Assembly (NCBI GenBank): GCA_034359265.1
Contig: CP136898.1
Span: forward strand, 53,681,501 to 53,745,500
Length of the DNA: 64,000 nucleotides
Direction of reading: 5' to 3'
Source: Canna indica
Taxonomy: Eukaryota; Streptophyta; Magnoliopsida; Zingiberales; Cannaceae
Each line of letters opens with the position of its first letter. Within the stretch, counting starts at the first letter, position 1. Below, in pieces: positions 24,014 through 35,851 of the stretch. The position numbers and the translations under genes are program-made. The notes under the pieces are model-generated. The model ran no database searches. It was given only the letters and a program-made list of their open reading frames with translations, and was not told the DNA's origin.

Positions 24014-25148
24014 AGTGAACGTTCTGGAGTCGGTCGGGACTCAGATTGCTGGGCGTTTCGAGCCGATACCCCGAAGTTCAATTAGTCGGCTTCGTTCAAG
24101 ATTCTATTCGAAAAAATCTTGCAATTCATTGCATTAGTCTATCAAAAATAACTCGATTAACAAATTCTCCAATCACAGTGAATGTTCTGGAGTCGGTCGG
24201 GACTCAGATTTCTGGTCGTTTCGAGTCGATACCCCGAAGTTCAATCAGTCGACTTCGTTCAAGATTCTATTCGAAAATTCTTGCAATTCTTTGCATCAGT
24301 CAGTCAAAAATAACTCGATTAACAACTTATCCCATCACAGTGAATGTTCTGGAGTCAGTCGGGACTCATATTGCTGGGCATTTCCAGCCAATACCCCGAA
24401 GTTCAATCAGTCGGCTTCGTTCAAGATTCTATTCAAAAAATCTTGCAATTCTTTGCATTAGTCTGTCAAAAATAACTCGATTAACAACTTCTCCCATCAC
24501 AGTGAATGTTCTGGAATCGCCCGGGACTCAGATTTCTGGTCGTTTCGAGTCGATACCTGAAAGTTCAATCAGTAGGCTTCATTCAGCAATCTGTTCGAAA
24601 AACCGTGTAATTCTTTGCATTAGTCTGTCAAAAATAACTCGATTAACAACTTATCCCATCACAGTGAATGTTCTGGAGTTGCTCGGGACTCAGATTGCTG
24701 GGCGTTTCGAGCCAATACCCCGAAGTTCAATCAGTCGGCTTCGTTCAAGATTCTATTCGAAAAATCTTGCAATTCTTTGCATTAGTCTGTCAAAAATAAC
24801 TCGATTAACAACTTCTCCCATCACAGTGAATGTTCTGGAATCGCCCGGGACTCAGATTTCTGGTCGTTTCGAGTCGATACCTGAAAGTTCAATCAGTAGG
24901 CTTCGTTCAGCATTCTGTTCGAAAAACTGTGTAATTCTTTGCATTAGTTTGTCAAAAATAACTCAATTAACAACTTATCCCATCACAGTGAATGTTCTGG
25001 AGTTGCTCGGGACTCAGATTGCTGGGCGTTTCGAGCCGATACCCCGAAGTTCGATCAGTCTGCTTCGTTCAAGATTCTATTCGAAATATCTTGCAATTCT
25101 TTGCATTAGTCTGTCAAAAATAACTCGATTAACAACTTATCCCATCAC
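24014..25148 (+). repeat. 7-mer unit, 1135 bp: e-f-g-c-a-c/k-d
   Basis: e ends ctccaatcac. The last four monomers match 23366-24013 (gcttcattc, aataactcaatt, cagtctgc). Confidence 0.9.
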
Positions 25149-26283
25149 AGTGAACGTTCTGGAGTCGGTCGGGACTCAGATTGCTGGGCGTTTCGAGCCG
25201 ATACCCCGAAGTTCAATTAGTCGGCTTCGTTCAAGATTCTATTCGAAAAAATCTTGCAATTCATTGCATTAGTCTATCAAAAATAACTCGATTAACAAAT
25301 TCTCCAATCACAGTGAATGTTCTGGAGTCGGTCGGGACTCAGATTTCTGGTCGTTTCGAGTCGATACCCCGAAGTTCAATCAGTCGACTTCGTTCAAGAT
25401 TCTATTCGAAAATTCTTGCAATTCTTTGCATCAGTCAGTCAAAAATAACTCGATTAACAACTTATCCCATCACAGTGAATGTTCTGGAGTCAGTCGGGAC
25501 TCATATTGCTGGGCATTTCCAGCCAATACCCCGAAGTTCAATCAGTCGGCTTCGTTCAAGATTCTATTCAAAAAATCTTGCAATTCTTTGCATTAGTCTG
25601 TCAAAAATAACTCGATTAACAACTTCTCCCATCACAGTGAATGTTCTGGAATCGCCCGGGACTCAGATTTCTGGTCGTTTCGAGTCGATACCTGAAAGTT
25701 CAATCAGTAGGCTTCGTTCAGCAATCTGTTCGAAAAACCGTGTAATTCTTTGCATTAGTCTGTCAAAAATAACTCGATTAACAACTTATCCCATCACAGT
25801 GAATGTTCTGGAGTTGCTCGGGACTCAGATTGCTGGGCGTTTCGAGCCAATACCCCGAAGTTCAATCAGTCGGCTTCGTTCAAGATTCTATTCGAAAAAT
25901 CTTGCAATTCTTTGCATTAGTTTGTCAAAAATAACTCGATTAACAACTTCTCCCATCACAGTGAATGTTCTGGAAGCGCCCGGGACTCAGATTTCTGGTC
26001 GTTTCGAGTCGATACCTGAAAGTTCAAACAGTAGGCTTCGTTCAGCATTCAGTTAGAATAACTATGTTATTCTTTGCATTTGTTTGTCAAAAATAACTCG
26101 ATTAACAACTTATCCCATCACAGTGAATGTTCTGGAGTTGCTCGGGACTCAAATTGCTGGGCATTTCGAGCCGATACCCCGAAGTTCAATCAGTCGGCTT
26201 CGTTCAAGATTCTATTCGAAATATCTTGCAATTCTTTGCATTAGTCTGTCAAAAATAACTCGATTAACAACTTATCCCATCAC
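25149..26283 (+). repeat. 7-mer unit, 1135 bp: e-f-g-c-a-b-d
   Basis: b has cattcagttagaataac and ttatgcatttg-like changes (gcatttgtttg), shared with 27094-28228. d has ctcaaattgctgggcatttcg. Confidence 0.9.
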
Positions 26284-27093
26284 AGTGAACGTTCTGGAGT
26301 CGGTCGGGACTCAGATTGCTGGGCGTTTCGAGCCGATACCCCGAAGTTCAATTAGTCGGCTTCGTTCAAGATTCTATTCAAAAAATCTTGCAATTCTTTG
26401 CATTAGTCTGTCGAAAATAACTCGATTAACAACTTCTCCCATCACAGTGAATGTTCTGGAATCGCCCGGGACTCAGATTTCTGGTCGTTTCGAGTCGATA
26501 CCTGAAAGTTCAATCAGTAGGCTTCATTCAGCAATCTGTTCGAAAAACCGTGTAATTCTTTGCATTAGTCTGTCAAAAATAACTCGATTAACAACTTATC
26601 CCATCACAGTGAATGTTCTGGAGTTGCTCGGGACTCAGATTGCTGGGCGTTTCGAGCCAATACCCCGAAGTTCAATCAGTCGGCTTCGTTCAAGATTCTA
26701 TTCGAAAAATCTTGCAATTCTTTGCATTAGTCTGTCAAAAATAACTCGATTAACAACTTCTCCCATCACAGTGAATGTTCTGGAATCGCCCGGGACTCAG
26801 ATTTCTGGTCGTTTCGAGTCGATACCTGAAAGTTCAATCAGTAGGCTTCGTTCAGCATTCTGTTCGAAAAACTGTGTAATTCTTTGCATTAGTTTGTCAA
26901 AAATAACTCAATTAACAACTTATCCCATCACAGTGAATGTTCTGGAGTTGCTCGGGACTCAGATTGCTGGGCGTTTCGAGCCGATACCCCGAAGTTCGAT
27001 CAGTCTGCTTCGTTCAAGATTCTATTCGAAATATCTTGCAATTCTTTGCATTAGTCTGTCAAAAATAACTCGATTAACAACTTATCCCATCAC
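26284..27093 (+). repeat. 5-mer unit, 810 bp: e/g-c-a-c/k-d
   Basis: Second copy of the 23204 layout, 3080 bp downstream, with the same hybrid first monomer (26284-26445) and the same gcttcattc and cagtctgc marks. A private ctgtcgaaaataac lies near 26408. Confidence 0.92.
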
Positions 27094-28228
27094 AGTGAAC
27101 GTTCTGGAGTCGGTCGGGACTCAGATTGCTGGGCGTTTCGAGCCGATACCCCGAAGTTCAATTAGTCGGCTTCGTTCAAGATTCTATTCGAAAAAATCTT
27201 GCAATTCATTGCATTAGTCTATCAAAAATAACTCGATTAACAAATTCTCCAATCACAGTGAATGTTCTGGAGTCGGTCGGGACTCAGATTTCTGGTCGTT
27301 TCGAGTCGATACCCCGAAGTTCAATCAGTCGACTTCGTTCAAGATTCTATTCGAAAATTCTTGCAATTCTTTGCATCAGTCAGTCAAAAATAACTCGATT
27401 AACAACTTATCCCATCACAGTGAATGTTCTGGAGTCAGTCGGGACTCATATTGCTGGGCATTTCCAGCCAATACCCCGAAGTTCAATCAGTCGGCTTCGT
27501 TCAAGATTCTATTCAAAAAATCTTGCAATTCTTTGCATTAGTCTGTCAAAAATAACTCGATTAACAACTTCTCCCATCACAGTGAATGTTCTGGAATCGC
27601 CCGGGACTCAGATTTCTGGTCGTTTCGAGTCGATACCTGAAAGTTCAATCAGTAGGCTTCGTTCAGCAATCTGTTCGAAAAACCGTGTAATTCTTTGCAT
27701 TAGTCTGTCAAAAATAACTCGATTAACAACTTATCCCATCACAGTGAATGTTCTGGAGTTGCTCGGGACTCAGATTGCTGGGCGTTTCGAGCCAATACCC
27801 CGAAGTTCAATCAGTCGGCTTCGTTCAAGATTCTATTCGAAAAATCTTGCAATTCTTTGCATTAGTTTGTCAAAAATAACTCGATTAACAACTTCTCCCA
27901 TCACAGTGAATGTTCTGGAAGCGCCCGGGACTCAGATTTCTGGTCGTTTCGAGTCGATACCTGAAAGTTCAAACAGTAGGCTTCGTTCAGCATTCAGTTA
28001 GAATAACTATGTTATTCTTTGCATTTGTTTGTCAAAAATAACTCGATTAACAACTTATCCCATCACAGTGAATGTTCTGGAGTTGCTCGGGACTCAGATT
28101 GCTGGGCGTTTCGAGCCGATACCCCGAAGTTCAATCAGTCGGCTTCGTTCAAGATTCTATTCGAAATATCTTGCAATTCTTTGCATTAGTCTGTCAACAA
28201 TAACTCGATTAACAACTTATCCCATCAC
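27094..28228 (+). repeat. 7-mer unit, 1135 bp: e-f-g-c-a-b-d
   Basis: e ends ctccaatcac; b has cattcagttagaataac. A copy of 25149-26283 with a different d (normal gattgctgggcg, ctgtcaacaa). Confidence 0.9.
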
Positions 28229-29363
28229 AGTGAACGTTGTGGAGTCGGTCGGGACTCAGATTGCTGGGCGTTTCGAGCCGATACCCCGAAGTTCAATTAG
28301 TCGGCTTCGTTCAAGATTCTATTCGAAAAAATCTTGCAATTCATTGCATTAGTCTATCAAAAATAACTCGATTAATAAATTCTCCCATCACAGTGAATGT
28401 TCTGGAGTCGGTCGGGACTCAGATTTCTGGTCGTTTCGAGTCGATACCCCGAAGTTCAATCAGTCGACTTCGTTCAAGATTCTATTCGAAAATTCTTGCA
28501 ATTCTTTGCATCAGTCAGTCAAAAATAACTCGATTAACAACTTATCCCATCACAGTGAATGTTCTGGAGTCGGTCAGGACTCAGATTGCTGGGAGTTTCC
28601 AGCCAATACCCCGAAGTTCAATCAGTCGGCTTCGTTCAAGATTCTATTCAAAAAATCTTGCAATTCTTTGCATTAGTCTGTCAAAAATAACTTGATTAAC
28701 AACTTCTCTCATCACAGTGAATGTTCTGGAATCGCCCGGGACTCAGATTTCTGGTCGTTTCGAGTCGATACCTGAAAGTTCAATCAGTAGGCTTCGTTCA
28801 GCAATCTGTTCGAAAAACCGTGTAATTCTTTGCATTAGTCTGTCAAAAATAACTCGATTAACAACTTATCCCATCACAGTGAATGTTCTGGAGTTGCTCG
28901 GGACTCAGATTGCTGGGCGTTTCGAGCCAATACCCCGAAGTTCAATCAGTCGGCTTCGTTCAAGATTCTATTCGAAAAATCTTGCAATTCTTTGCATTAG
29001 TTTGTCAAAAATAACTCGATTAACAACTTCTCCCATCACAATGAATGTTCTGGAAGCGCCCGGGACTCAGATTTCTGGTCGTTTCGAGTCGATACCTGAA
29101 AGTTCAAACAGTAGGCTTCGTTCAGCATTCTGTTAGAATAACTATGTAATTCTTTGCATTAGTTTGTCAAAAATAACTCGATTAACAACTTATCCCATCA
29201 CAGTGAATGTTCTGGAGTTGCTCGGGACTCAGATTGCTGGGCGTTTCGAGCCGATATCCCGAAGTTCAATCAGTCGGCTTCGTTCAAGATTCTATTCGAA
29301 ATATCTTGCAATTCTTTGCATTAGTCTGTCAACAATAACTCGATTAACAACTTATCCCATCAC
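28229..29363 (+). repeat. 7-mer unit, 1135 bp: e-f-g-c-a-b-d
   Basis: e has gaacgttgtgg and ends gattaataaattc. g has ctgggagtttcc and ends aacttgattaac, ctctcatc. All recur in the next unit. Confidence 0.92.
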
Positions 29364-30336
29364 AGTGAACGTTGTGGAGTCGGTCGGGACTCAGATTGCT
29401 GGGCGTTTCGAGCCGATACCCCGAAGTTCAATTAGTCGGCTTCGTTCAAGATTCTATTCGAAAAAATCTTGCAATTCATTGCATTAGTCTATCAAAAATA
29501 ACTCGATTAATAAATTCTCCCATCACAGTGAATGTTCTGGAGTCGGTCGGGACTCAGATTTCTGGTCGTTTCGAGTCGATACCCCGAAGTTCAATCAGTC
29601 GACTTCGTTCAAGATTCTATTCGAAAATTCTTGCAATTCTTTGCATCAGTCAGTCAAAAATAACTCGATTAACAACTTATCCCATCACAGTGAATGTTCT
29701 GGAGTCGGTCAGGACTCAGATTGCTGGGAGTTTCCAGCCAATACCCCGAAGTTCAATCAGTCGGCTTCGTTCAAGATTCTATTCAAAAAATCTTGCAATT
29801 CTTTGCATTAGTCTGTCAAAAATAACTTGATTAACAACTTCTCTCATCACAGTGAATGTTCTGGAATCGCCCGGGACTCAGATTTCTGATCGTTTCGAGT
29901 CGATACCTGAAAGTTCAATCAGTAGGCTTCGTTCAGCAATCTGTTCGAAAAACCGTGTAATTCTTTGCATTAGTCTGTCAAAAATAACTCGATTAACAAC
30001 TTATCCCATCACAGTGAATGTTCTGGAGTTGCTCGGGACTCAGATTGCTGGGCGTTTCGAGCCAATACCCCGAAGTTCAATCAGTCGGCTTCGTTCAAGA
30101 TTCTATTCGAAAAATCTTGCAATTCTTTGCATTAGTTTGTCAAAAATAACTCGATTAACAACTTCTCCCATCACAGTGAATGTTCTGGAAGCGCCCAGGA
30201 CTAAGATTTCTGGTCGTTTCAAGTCGATACCTGAAAGTTCAATCAGTAGGCTTCGTTCAGCATTCTGTTCGAAAAACTGTGTAATTCTTTGCATTAGTTT
30301 GTCAAAAATAACTCGATTAACAACTTATCCCATCAC
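29364..30336 (+). repeat. 6-mer unit, 973 bp: e-f-g-c-a-k
   Basis: Shares gaacgttgtgg, gattaataaattc and ctgggagtttcc with the previous unit. There is no separate d: the following monomer is a d/e hybrid. k has gcgcccagg. Confidence 0.9.
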
Positions 30337-30661
30337 AGTGAATGTTCTGGAGTTGCTCGGGACTCAGATTGCTGGGCGTTTCAAGCCGATACCCCGAAGT
30401 TCAATTAGTCGGCTTCGTTCAAGATTCTATTCGAAAAAATCTTGCAATTCATTGCATTAGTCTATCAAAAATAACTCGATTAACAAATTCTCCCATCACA
30501 GTGAATGTTCTGGAGTCGGTCGGGACTCAGATTTCTGGTCATTTCGAGTCGATACCCTGAAGTTCAATCAGTCGGCTTCGTTTAAGATTCTATTCGAAAT
30601 ATCTTGCAATTCTTTGCATTAGTCTGTCAAAAATAACTCGATTAACAACTTATCCCATCAC
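30337..30661 (+). repeat. 2-mer unit, 325 bp: d/e-f/d
   Basis: 30337-30499 joins a d head (agtgaatg, gttgctcggg) to an e tail (aattagtcgg, six A, attcattgc). 30500-30661 joins an f head to a d tail (cggcttcg, gaaatatc). Founder-like first copy of the short unit in this domain. Confidence 0.9.
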
Positions 30662-31796
30662 AGTGAACGTTCTGGAGTCGGTCGGGACTCAGATTGCTGG
30701 GCGTTTCGAGCCGATACCCCGAAGTTCAATTAGTCGGCTTCGTTCAAGATTCTATTCTAAAAAATCTTGCAATTCATTGCATTAGTCTATCAAAAATAAC
30801 TCGATTAACAAATTCTCCCATCACAGTGAATGTTCTGGAGTCGGTCGGGACTCAGATTTCTGGTCGTTTCGAGTCGATACCCCGAAGTTCAATCAGTCGA
30901 CTTCGTTCAAGATTCTATTCGAAAATTCTTGCAATTCTTTGCATCAGTCAGTCAAAAATAACTCGATTAACAACTTATCCCATCACAGTGAATGTTCTGG
31001 AGTCGGTCGGGACTCATATTGCTGGGCATTTCCAGCCAATACCCCGAAGTTCAATCAGTCGGCTTCGTTCAAGATTCTATTCAAAAAATCTTGCAATTCT
31101 TTGCATTAGTCTGTCAAAAATAACTCGATTAACAACTTCTCCCATCACAGTGAATGTTCTGGAATCGCCCGGGACTCAGATTTCTGGTCGTTTCGAGTCG
31201 ATACCTGAAAGTTCAATCAGCAGGCTTCGTTCAGCAATCTGTTCGAAAAACCGAGTAATTCTTTGCATTAGTCTGTCAAAAATAACTCGATTAACAACTT
31301 ATCCCATCACAGTGAATGTTCTGGAGTTGCTCGGGACTCAGATTGCTGGGCGTTTCGAGCCCATACCCCGAAGTTCAATCAGTCGGCTTCGTTCAAGATT
31401 CTTTTCGAAAAATCTTGCAATTCTTTGCATTAGTTTGTCAAAAATAACTCGATTAACAACTTCTCCCATCACAGTGAATGTTCTGGAAGCGCCCGGGACT
31501 CAGATTTCTGGTCGTTTCGAGTCGATACCTGAAAGTTCAATCAGTAGGCTTCATTCAGCATTCTGTTAGAAAAACGATGTAATTCTTTGCATTAGTTTGT
31601 CAAAAATAACTCGATTAACAACTTATCCCATCACAGTGAATGTTCTGGAGTTGCTCGGGACTCAGATTGCTGGGCGTTTCGAGCCGATACCCCGAAGTTC
31701 AATCAGTCGGCTTCGTTCAAGATTCTATTCGAAATATCTTGCAATTCTTTGCATTAGTCTGTCAAAAATAACTCGATTAACAACTTATCCCATCAC
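30662..31796 (+). repeat. 7-mer unit, 1135 bp: e-f-g-c-a-b-d
   Basis: e has tattctaaaaaatc, shared with 32122-33256. c has cagcaggc and accgagtaa. a has gagcccatacc. Confidence 0.92.
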
Positions 31797-32121
31797 AGTG
31801 AACGTTCTGGAGTCGGTCGGGACTCAGATTGCTGGGCGTTTCGAGCCGATACCCCGAAGTTCAATTAGTCGGCTTCGTTCAAGATTCTATTCGAAAAAAT
31901 CTTGCAATTCATTGCATTAGTCTATCAAAAATAACTCGATTAACAAATTCTCCCATCACAGTGAATGTTCTGGAGTCGGTCGGGACTCAGATTTCTGGTC
32001 ATTTCGAGTCGATACCCCGAAGTTCAATCAGTCGGCTTCGTTCAAGATTCTATTCGAAATATCTTGCAATTCTTTGCATTAGTCTGTCAAAAATAACTCG
32101 ATTAACAACTTATCCCATCAC
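31797..32121 (+). repeat. 2-mer unit, 325 bp: e-f/d
   Basis: A complete e followed by the f/d hybrid (31960-32121), with tggtcatttcgag head and gaaatatc tail. Confidence 0.92.
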
Positions 32122-33256
32122 AGTGAACGTTCTGGAGTCGGTCGGGACTCAGATTGCTGGGCGTTTCGAGCCGATACCCCGAAGTTCAATTAGTCGGCTT
32201 CGTTCAAGATTCTATTCTAAAAAATCTTGCAATTCATTGCATTAGTCTATCAAAAATAACTCGATTAACAAATTCTCCCATCACAGTGAATGTTCTGGAG
32301 TCGGTCGGGACTCAGATTTCTGGTCGTTTCGAGTCGATACCCCGAAGTTCAATCAGTCGACTTCGTTCAAGATTCTATTCGAAAATTCTTGCAATTCTTT
32401 GCATCAGTCAGTCAAAAATAACTCGATTAACAACTTATCCCATCACAGTGAATGTTCTGGTGTCGGTCAGGACTCAGATTGCTGGGCGTTTCCAGCCAAT
32501 ACCCCGAAGTTCAATTAGTCGGCTTCGTTCAAGATTCTATTCAAAAAATCTTGCAATTCTTTGCATTAGTCTGTCAAAAATAACTCGATTAACAACTTCT
32601 CCCATCACAGTGAATGTTCTGGAATCGCCCGGGACTCAGATTTCTGGTCGTTTCGAGTCGATACCTGAAAGTTCAATCAGTAGGCTTCGTTCAGCAATCT
32701 GTTTGAAAAACCGTGTAATTCTTTGCATTAGTCTGTCAAAAATAACTCGATTAACAACTTATCCCATCACAGTGAATGTTCTGGAGTTGCTCGGGACTCA
32801 GATTGCTGGGCGTTTCGAGCCAATACCCCGAAGTTCAATCAGTCGGCTTCGTTCAAGATTCTATTCGAAAAATCTTGCAATTCTTTGCATTAGTTTGTCA
32901 AAAATAACTCGATTAACAACTTCTCCCATCACAGTGAATGTTCTGGAAGCGCCCGGGACTAAGATTTCTGGTCGTTTCAAGTCGATACCTGAAAGTTCAA
33001 TCAGTAGGCTTCGTTCAGCATTATGTTCGAAAAACTGTGTAATTCTTTGCATTAGTTTGTCAAAAATAACTCGATTAACAACTTATCCCATCACAGTGAA
33101 TGTTCTGGAGTTGCTCGGGACTCAGATTGCTGGGCGTTTCGAGCCGATACCCCGAAGTTCAATCAGTCGGCTTCGTTCAAGATTCTATTCGAAATATCTT
33201 GCAATTCTTTGCATTAGTCTGTCAAAAATAACTCGATTAACAACTTATCCCATCAC
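32122..33256 (+). repeat. 7-mer unit, 1135 bp: e-f-g-c-a-k-d
   Basis: e has tattctaaaaaatc. g has ctggtgtcggtcagg, typical of k-bearing 7-mers through 46066. c has ctgtttgaaaaacc. Confidence 0.92.
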
Positions 33257-33581
33257 AGTGAACGTTCTGGAGTCGGTCGGGACTCAGATTGCTGGGCGTT
33301 TCGAGCCGATACCCCGAAGTTCAATTAGTCGGCTTCGTTCAAGATTCTATTCGAAAAAATCTTGCAATTCATTGCATTAGTCTATCAAAAATAACTCGAT
33401 TAACAAATTCTCCCATCACAGTGAATGTTCTGGAGTCGGTCGGGACTCAGATTTCTGGTCGTTTCGAGTCGATACCCCGAAGTTCAATCAGTCGGCTTCG
33501 TTCAAGATTCTATTCGAAATATCTTGCAATTCTTTGCATTAGTCTGTCAAAAATAACTTGATTAACAACTTATCCCATCAC
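33257..33581 (+). repeat. 2-mer unit, 325 bp: e-f/d
   Basis: Same layout as 31797-32121. The f/d hybrid (33420-33581) ends ataacttgattaac. Confidence 0.92.
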
Positions 33582-34716
33582 AGTGAACGTTCTGGAGTCG
33601 GTCGGGACTCAGATTGCTGGGCGTTTCGAGCCGATACCCCGAAGTTCAATTAGTCGGCTTCGTTCAAGATTCTATTCGAAAAAATCTTGCAATTCATTGC
33701 ATTAGTCTATCAAAAATAACTCGATTAACAAATTCTCCCATCACAGTGAATGTTCTGGAGTCGGTCGGGACTCAGATTTCTGGTCGTTTCGAGTCGATAC
33801 CCCGAAGTTCAATCAGTCGACTTCGTTCAAGATTCTATTCGAAAATTCTTGCAATTCTTTGCATCAGTCAGTCAAAAATAACTCGATTAACAACTTATCC
33901 CATCACAGTGAATGTTCTGGAGTCGGTCGGGACTCATATTGCTGGGCATTTCCAGCCAATACCCCGAAGTTCAATCAGTCGGCTTCGTTCAAGATTCTAT
34001 TCAAAAAATCTTGCAATTCTTTGCATTAGTCTGTCAAAAATAACTCGATTAACAACTTCTCCCATCACAGTGAATGTTCTGGAATCGCCAGGGACTCAGA
34101 TTTCTGGTCATTTCGAGTCGATACCTGAAAGTTCAATCAGTAGGCTTCGTTCAGCAATCTGTTCGAAAAATCGTGTAATTCTTTGCATTAGTCTGTCAAA
34201 AATAACTCGATTAACAACTTATCCCATCACAGTGAATGTTCTGGAGTTGCTCGGGACTCAGATTGCTGGGCGTTTCGAGCCCATACCCTGAAGTTCAATC
34301 AGTCGGATTCGTTCAAGATTCTATTCGAAAAATCTTGCAATTCTTTGCATTAGTTTGTCAAAAATAACTCGATTAACAACTTCTCCCATCACAGTGAATT
34401 TTCTGGAAGCGCCCGGGACTCAGATTTCTGGTCGTTTCGAGTCGATACCTGAAAGTTCAATCAGTAGGCTTCATTCAGCATTCTGTTAGAAAAACTATGT
34501 AATTCTTTGCATTAGTTTGTCAAAAATAACTCGATTAACAACTTATCCCATCACAGTGAATGTTCTGGAGTTGCTCGGGACTCAGATTGCTGGGCGTTTC
34601 GAGCCGATACCCCGAAGTTCAATCAGTCGGCTTCGTTCAAGATTCTATTCGAAATATCTTGCAATTCTTCGCATTAGTCTGTCAACAATAACTCGATTAA
34701 CAACTTATCCCATCAC
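33582..34716 (+). repeat. 7-mer unit, 1135 bp: e-f-g-c-a-b-d
   Basis: c has aatcgccaggg, a has gagcccatacc and cggattcg, b starts gaattttctgg and has gcttcattc and gttagaaaaac. d has attcttcgcatt. Confidence 0.92.
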
Positions 34717-35851
34717 AGTGAACGTTCTGGAGTCGGTCGGGACTCAGATTGCTGGGCGTTTCGAGCCGATACCCCGAAGTTCAATTAGTCGGCTTCGTTC
34801 AAGATTCTATTCGAAAAAATCTTGCAATTCATTGCATTAGTCTATCAAAAATAACTCGATTAACAAATTCTCCCATCACAGTGAATGTTCTGGAGTCGGT
34901 CGGGACTCAGATTTCTGGTCATTGCGAGTCGATACCCCGAAGTTCAATCAGTCGACTTCGTTCAAGATTCTATTCGAAAATTCTTGCAATTCTTTGCATC
35001 AGTCAGTCAAAAATAACTCGATTAACAACTTATCCCATCACAGTGAATGTTCTGGTGTCGGTCAGGACTCAGATTGCTGGGCGTTTCCAGCCAATACCCC
35101 GAAGTTCAATCAGTCGGCTTCGTTCAAGATTCTATTCAAAAAATCTTGCAATTCTTTGCATTAGTCTGTCAAAAATAACTCGATTAACAACTTCTCCCAT
35201 CACAGTGAATGTTCTGGAATCGCCCGGGACTCAGATTTCTGGTCGTTTCGAGTCGATACCTGAAAGTTCAATCAGTAGGCTTCGTTCAGCAATCTGTTCG
35301 AAAAACCGTGTAATTCTTTGCATTAGTCTGTCAAAAATAACTCGATTAACAACTTATCCCATCACAGTGAATGTTCTAGAGTTGCTCGGGACTCAGATTG
35401 CTGGGCGTTTCGAGCCAATACCCCGAAGTTCAATCAGTCGGCTTCGTTCAAGATTCTATTCGAAAAATCTTGCAATTCTTTGCATTAGTTTGTCAAAAAT
35501 AACTCGATTAACAACTTCTCCCATCACAGTGAATGTTCTGGAAGCGCCCGGGACTAAGATTTCTGGTCGTTTCAAGTCGATACCTGAAAGTTCAATCAGT
35601 AGGCTTCGTTCAGCATTCTGTTCGAAAAACTGTGTAATTCTTTGCATTAGTTTGTCAAAAATAACTCGATTAACAACTTATCCCATCACAGTGAATGTTC
35701 TGGAGTTGCTCGGGACTCAGATTGCTGGGCGTTTCGAGCCGATACCCCGAAGTTCAATCAGTCGGCTTCGTTCAAGATTCTATTCGAAATATCTTGCAAT
35801 TCTTTGCATTAGTCTGTCAAAAATAACTCGATTAACAACTTATCCCATCAC
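34717..35851 (+). repeat. 7-mer unit, 1135 bp: e-f-g-c-a-k-d
   Basis: f has the private ggtcattgcgag. g has ctggtgtcggtcagg. a has gttctagag. Confidence 0.92.

Larger units (their letters stand above)
30337..34716 (+). repeat. 1460-bp super-repeat (2-mer plus 7-mer), three tandem copies
   Basis: Start points 30337, 31797 and 33257 are 1460 bp apart (325 + 1135). A fourth copy lies at 37634-39093, after an inserted 7-mer and the 11-monomer mosaic. The 7-mer alternates b, k, b at position 6. Confidence 0.9.

Noticed and set aside
22101..24137. Long plus-strand open frame (678 codons) and dozens of similar frames of 100-526 codons with a 54-residue repeat
   Set aside because: The period is divisible by three, starts are TTG or GTG, class e shifts the frame every unit, b monomers contain TAG, and copies differ by many amino-acid changes. 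No domain, signal peptide or codon constraint is visible.
31797..32121. A primary 325-bp dimeric satellite
   Set aside because: The dimer uses an f/d hybrid and is always embedded next to a full 7-mer, so it is derived from the HOR by recombination and is not the ancestral unit.
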